Shown here: positions 26,666 through 64,000 of the stretch, one piece after another
Layout: each line of letters starts with the position of its first letter
How positions within the stretch are numbered: the first letter of the stretch is position 1
Assembly (NCBI RefSeq): GCF_027596085.1
Contig: NC_072454.1
Location: 25,874,323 to 25,938,322 of the forward strand
Length of the DNA: 64,000 nucleotides
Reading direction: 5' to 3'
DNA from: Anoplopoma fimbria
Lineage: Eukaryota > Chordata > Actinopteri > Perciformes > Anoplopomatidae
Notes under the pieces: generated by a model
What the model was told of the DNA's origin: nothing
The model's database searches: none
The model's input: the letters and a program-made list of their open reading frames with translations, nothing else
Program-made: the position numbers and the translations under genes

Positions 26666-29056
26666 ACTGTATTTCCTTAAATGTATTCTTATGCACATTT
26701 CGAAGTAGCGCATTTACTTCCTCGATAATGTAAACAAGTTTTTTCGCCTGCTTGAGGTGAGGAGACCAAAGAAAGACTTGGTCATTCAATCATTGCATTC
26801 ATTTGTCTATACATCACTAGATGACATGCAAGAACCCTTTAAAACTGACCCAAGTGCAAGAAATTTCTAAGGAACACTCTGATTTTTCTATCGTACATGG
26901 GTTAGATGTTACTTTGCACGGAAGCTGGATTCTCTCGATGTCACAAGATCATGCAAGTCTGCCTGTAGCTGCCAGTAGCTACTCACAATCACTCCTGTGA
27001 TTCTCGCATGGTGTCTTGACATTGCGGTGCATGGTAAGTGATCGCCAGTCTCCTGCATGAAGGTCAGATGTACACACTATTCCAACATTTCAATCACCAC
27101 ACACTTAATTTCAGTTTTGCTACATAAAGGACACATAATTTAGACATATATTGAGGCCTTGGAATCACTCAGTATGAATGTAGTTCGTAGGGGTACTGGG
27201 CTGAATTTGAACATACATTTTATATATCAGGACACTGTGTGAACACTTTAACAACAGCGGCAGACAAACAAAGTAAATGCATTCATTTTATGATACATTG
27301 TTGCCCTTTATGGGTTAATCTGAATAGCTTGAGGGAAATCATATCCCTTTGAACTCATCAGAAATGACTCAGGGGAAAAATGGTATTTCGAAAATGAGGG
27401 CACTGCTCCTGTAGGCAGAAGCCCTTCACTTGCATTAATTTGCTATTTTTTGCATGCGGCCTGAAACGTTTGGATGAGCTCTCTAGGGGTTGCTGTCAGC
27501 CTCACCATGGCAGTGCTTACCACTTATGTTTGTAGTGCTTTTCCACCATCAGAGAGAGCCGTGCCTTTCTGTATGTGATGCCAGTGTGTTGGATGTGCAA
27601 GGGGCATGGTTCAAAATCATCTTCAAACAGCTGCTTACAAACTATTGTGCAGAACATGCTTCGTCAAAGCAGAACGCTTTAGAGCTTCAAAAACAAGAAA
27701 GCAGCAAACTAAGACTTTTTAAAGGGAAAATGTGTGCAATCATGCAATTTCACCTGTCACTCAACAGTTTACTCACCAATACATTGCGAGTGTGTATGCA
27801 TGAGAGATAGAGAAAGACTGAGGGAGACACACAGAAAGAGCTCATATACATTGAATACAGCAGAGGTATCCTCTTCTTCGAGCTGCAATTCACTAAGCAT
27901 AACAAAAGCTTATCAACAAAGTAATTACAAAAATTCTCAAATACAAGCCTAGAGGTCTTTGTTTAGGACCACTAGTTTAGCATTTATTTCCTGTTTCCTT
28001 TTTACACGTATATTTTGTTATATTTTATTGATAAGATCTTGTGAGATTTTTTTGCCCATTTTAACAAGCTGTTTGATTCAGCTGTCGACGTAAACCTGGA
28101 GTCCAGAGTCTGTGACCGAGCGGACTGTACGCATACCAGGTGTTCCACACTTCAGTCCGATCGGTGCAGTGTGCACCACTACCTGGTTTGCCAAGAAAAA
28201 GAACAAAAGAAGAACAAAACAACAAACGCTTGTTTTGAAGAGAGGTTGTGCAAAGAGATTTGCAGTTACCCACATTTATTTAATTTGTTGTTAAAGGAAT
28301 GGAAAGACGGATAGATGGTATTAAGCTCCTGGCAAACAACGTTATGGTGCATTTATACAATAGCATGTGGATCAGGATATATGCATGCATGAACCACCAG
28401 ACTGAAGCAGACCCTCAATTGATGTATGAATGGAACCACGTGCACGTCTGCATGACCGTTACAAGTCTGCAGTTATCTGCGGACGCGGAATGCAGTAGGT
28501 GGAAAGTATGTCCGAGGCTTTACTCTGTGTTAAGGTTGTTGTCAAGATAAATTCAGTATCATGTATATTTTCACATAATGACTTCCATGAGAACAACAAC
28601 AAAGCCACTAGATACTGACTACTCTGCTGTTCAGAGTTACTCTTTGAACCGAAACAGCATTCACATTAATTATTTCCATATATGTTCAGCTTCTTCTTTC
28701 TCTATGTGCTTAGTCCCTGTCAGTGAAACTGCATGCTGAACTACTGTTGAGGAAATTTGGAATTTCTCACAGCAGCTAATGAAGTACATGATTGATGCTA
28801 GGTTTTGCAGTAATGTTAGTTACTATGACAGTTTGTGGCAACTGTGGACTTTCTTTTTTATTCAGCACCAACTTGTCATTAATTATGACAAAAGCATACA
28901 AGCTGTGAAGCTGAAAAAAGCTCACAAATGCACCAAGCAAATTATGACAACAAACTTAGAAAGAAACAAGTTCTCACCCCCCAAGAATTCAAGACTTGCT
29001 TTTACTTCTTAATGCAGCAGAACTGGGAGCTAGATCTAATACCTGCATGCTACCTA
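26666..29056. other. Gene-free interval
   Basis: No recognisable exon, RNA gene or element. Open frames of 60-106 codons here lack family motifs and conserved composition. Confidence 0.5.
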
Positions 29057-29057
29057 T

Positions 29058-29205
29058 ATAAGATAAGATAAGATAAGATAAGATAAGATAAGATAAGATA
29101 AGATAAGATAAGATAAGAGAATCCTTTATTAGTCCCGCAGCGGGGAAATTTGCAGGCTTACAGCAGCATAGAGTTAAAGTGCACACAAGAGACATAGTAG
29201 AAGAA
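29058..29205 (-). repeat. (AGATA)n array fused to a LINE/SINE-type 3' end, reverse orientation
   Basis: About twelve AGATA units run into AATCCTTTATTAGTCCCGCA and GGGGAAATTTGCAG, which is the reverse complement of a frequent teleost retroposon 3' end with a TATCT tail. It lies about 0.3 kb upstream of the atp6v1b2 promoter region. Confidence 0.65.
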
Positions 29206-29483
29206 AGACAAGATAAAAAATAAAAAATGAAAAATAAAAAATAAAAATAAAAAAACAAGTATTATAAATAAGCAATAAAAACAGTAGAAAAACACAATAA
29301 CTGAAATATTATATTTACAGACACATATGCAAGTGATTCTATTTTTTAAGATATTGTCGTGGCAACGTGTTATGATTAAAAGGTAAAACTCTAAAACCCT
29401 AAAACTCTAAACTCTAACGTTACTTAACCATATGTTGCTCAGTCGCCTTCCTGCGCCATCAGCGAACATCCGGGTTCCCCAGT

Positions 29484-29493
29484 GTCACATGAC
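29484..29493. promoter_or_regulatory. CLEAR-like E-box in atp6v1b2 promoter
   Basis: GTCACATGAC differs by one base from the TFEB/TFE3 CLEAR consensus GTCACGTGAC and lies about 95 bp upstream of the ATG, in a CpG-richer patch. V-ATPase subunit genes are known members of the TFEB-controlled lysosomal network, so the placement makes sense. Binding is not shown. Confidence 0.55.
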
Positions 29494-29586
29494 CAGCGCT
29501 CTGCTGTCACTTATGCTGTTCGGAACCAGCTAGAAAAGCACACAGACCAACATCAGCTTTTCAGGTTTCCTGTTCTTAGTCAGACG

Positions 29587-64000
<34,414 letters not shown>

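Noticed and set aside
29482..29586. N-terminal extension of atp6v1b2 from 29482
   Set aside because: The codon at the head of that frame is GTG, there is no in-frame ATG before 29587, and the extra residues resemble no V-ATPase subunit.

Overview
The window is nuclear DNA from a teleost fish. It carries vertebrate genes split by GT-AG introns, a largely AT-rich non-coding background, many dinucleotide microsatellites, and repeats of teleost type (Tc1-like element, hAT and Ty3/gypsy remnants, LINE-type tails, short non-autonomous elements). The species cannot be named from the sequence alone; the large introns and repeat mix would suit a percomorph.

Layout. 1-1300: broken hAT-type transposase on the minus strand. 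1301-12028: gene-free DNA upstream of vax1, with microsatellites, a 40-bp perfect palindrome, interspersed repeats, and a GC-richer stretch (about 10500-12000) likely to contain promoter or enhancer DNA. 12029-17916 (+): vax1, a homeobox transcription factor gene in three coding exons; its last exon carries an apparent 1-bp deletion. 17917-29586: intergenic DNA with repeats and a gypsy-type pol remnant. 29587-64000 (+): atp6v1b2, the V-ATPase B2 subunit, 14 coding exons found; the last is cut by the window edge after 501 codons. Its introns hold most of the other repeats, including a near-complete Tc1-like transposon at 52933-54565.

How the genes relate. Vax1 is a nuclear repressor that patterns ventral forebrain, optic stalk and optic nerve. 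The B2 subunit is a housekeeping part of the proton pump that acidifies lysosomes and endosomes. They share no known pathway, but the order vax then atp6v1b on one strand matches the human VAX2-ATP6V1B1 neighbourhood, so the linkage probably predates the vertebrate genome duplications. A plausible reason is that vax enhancers lie in or beyond the V-ATPase gene. The V-ATPase promoter has a CLEAR-like TFEB site, and its first intron has a paired M-box.

No clearly new biological system was found. The points most worth a second look are the vax1 frameshift, the conserved vax/atp6v1b linkage, the TFEB/MITF-type motifs, the young Tc1-like element with a single stop near its C terminus, the perfect palindrome, and the minisatellite abutting atp6v1b2 exon 1.
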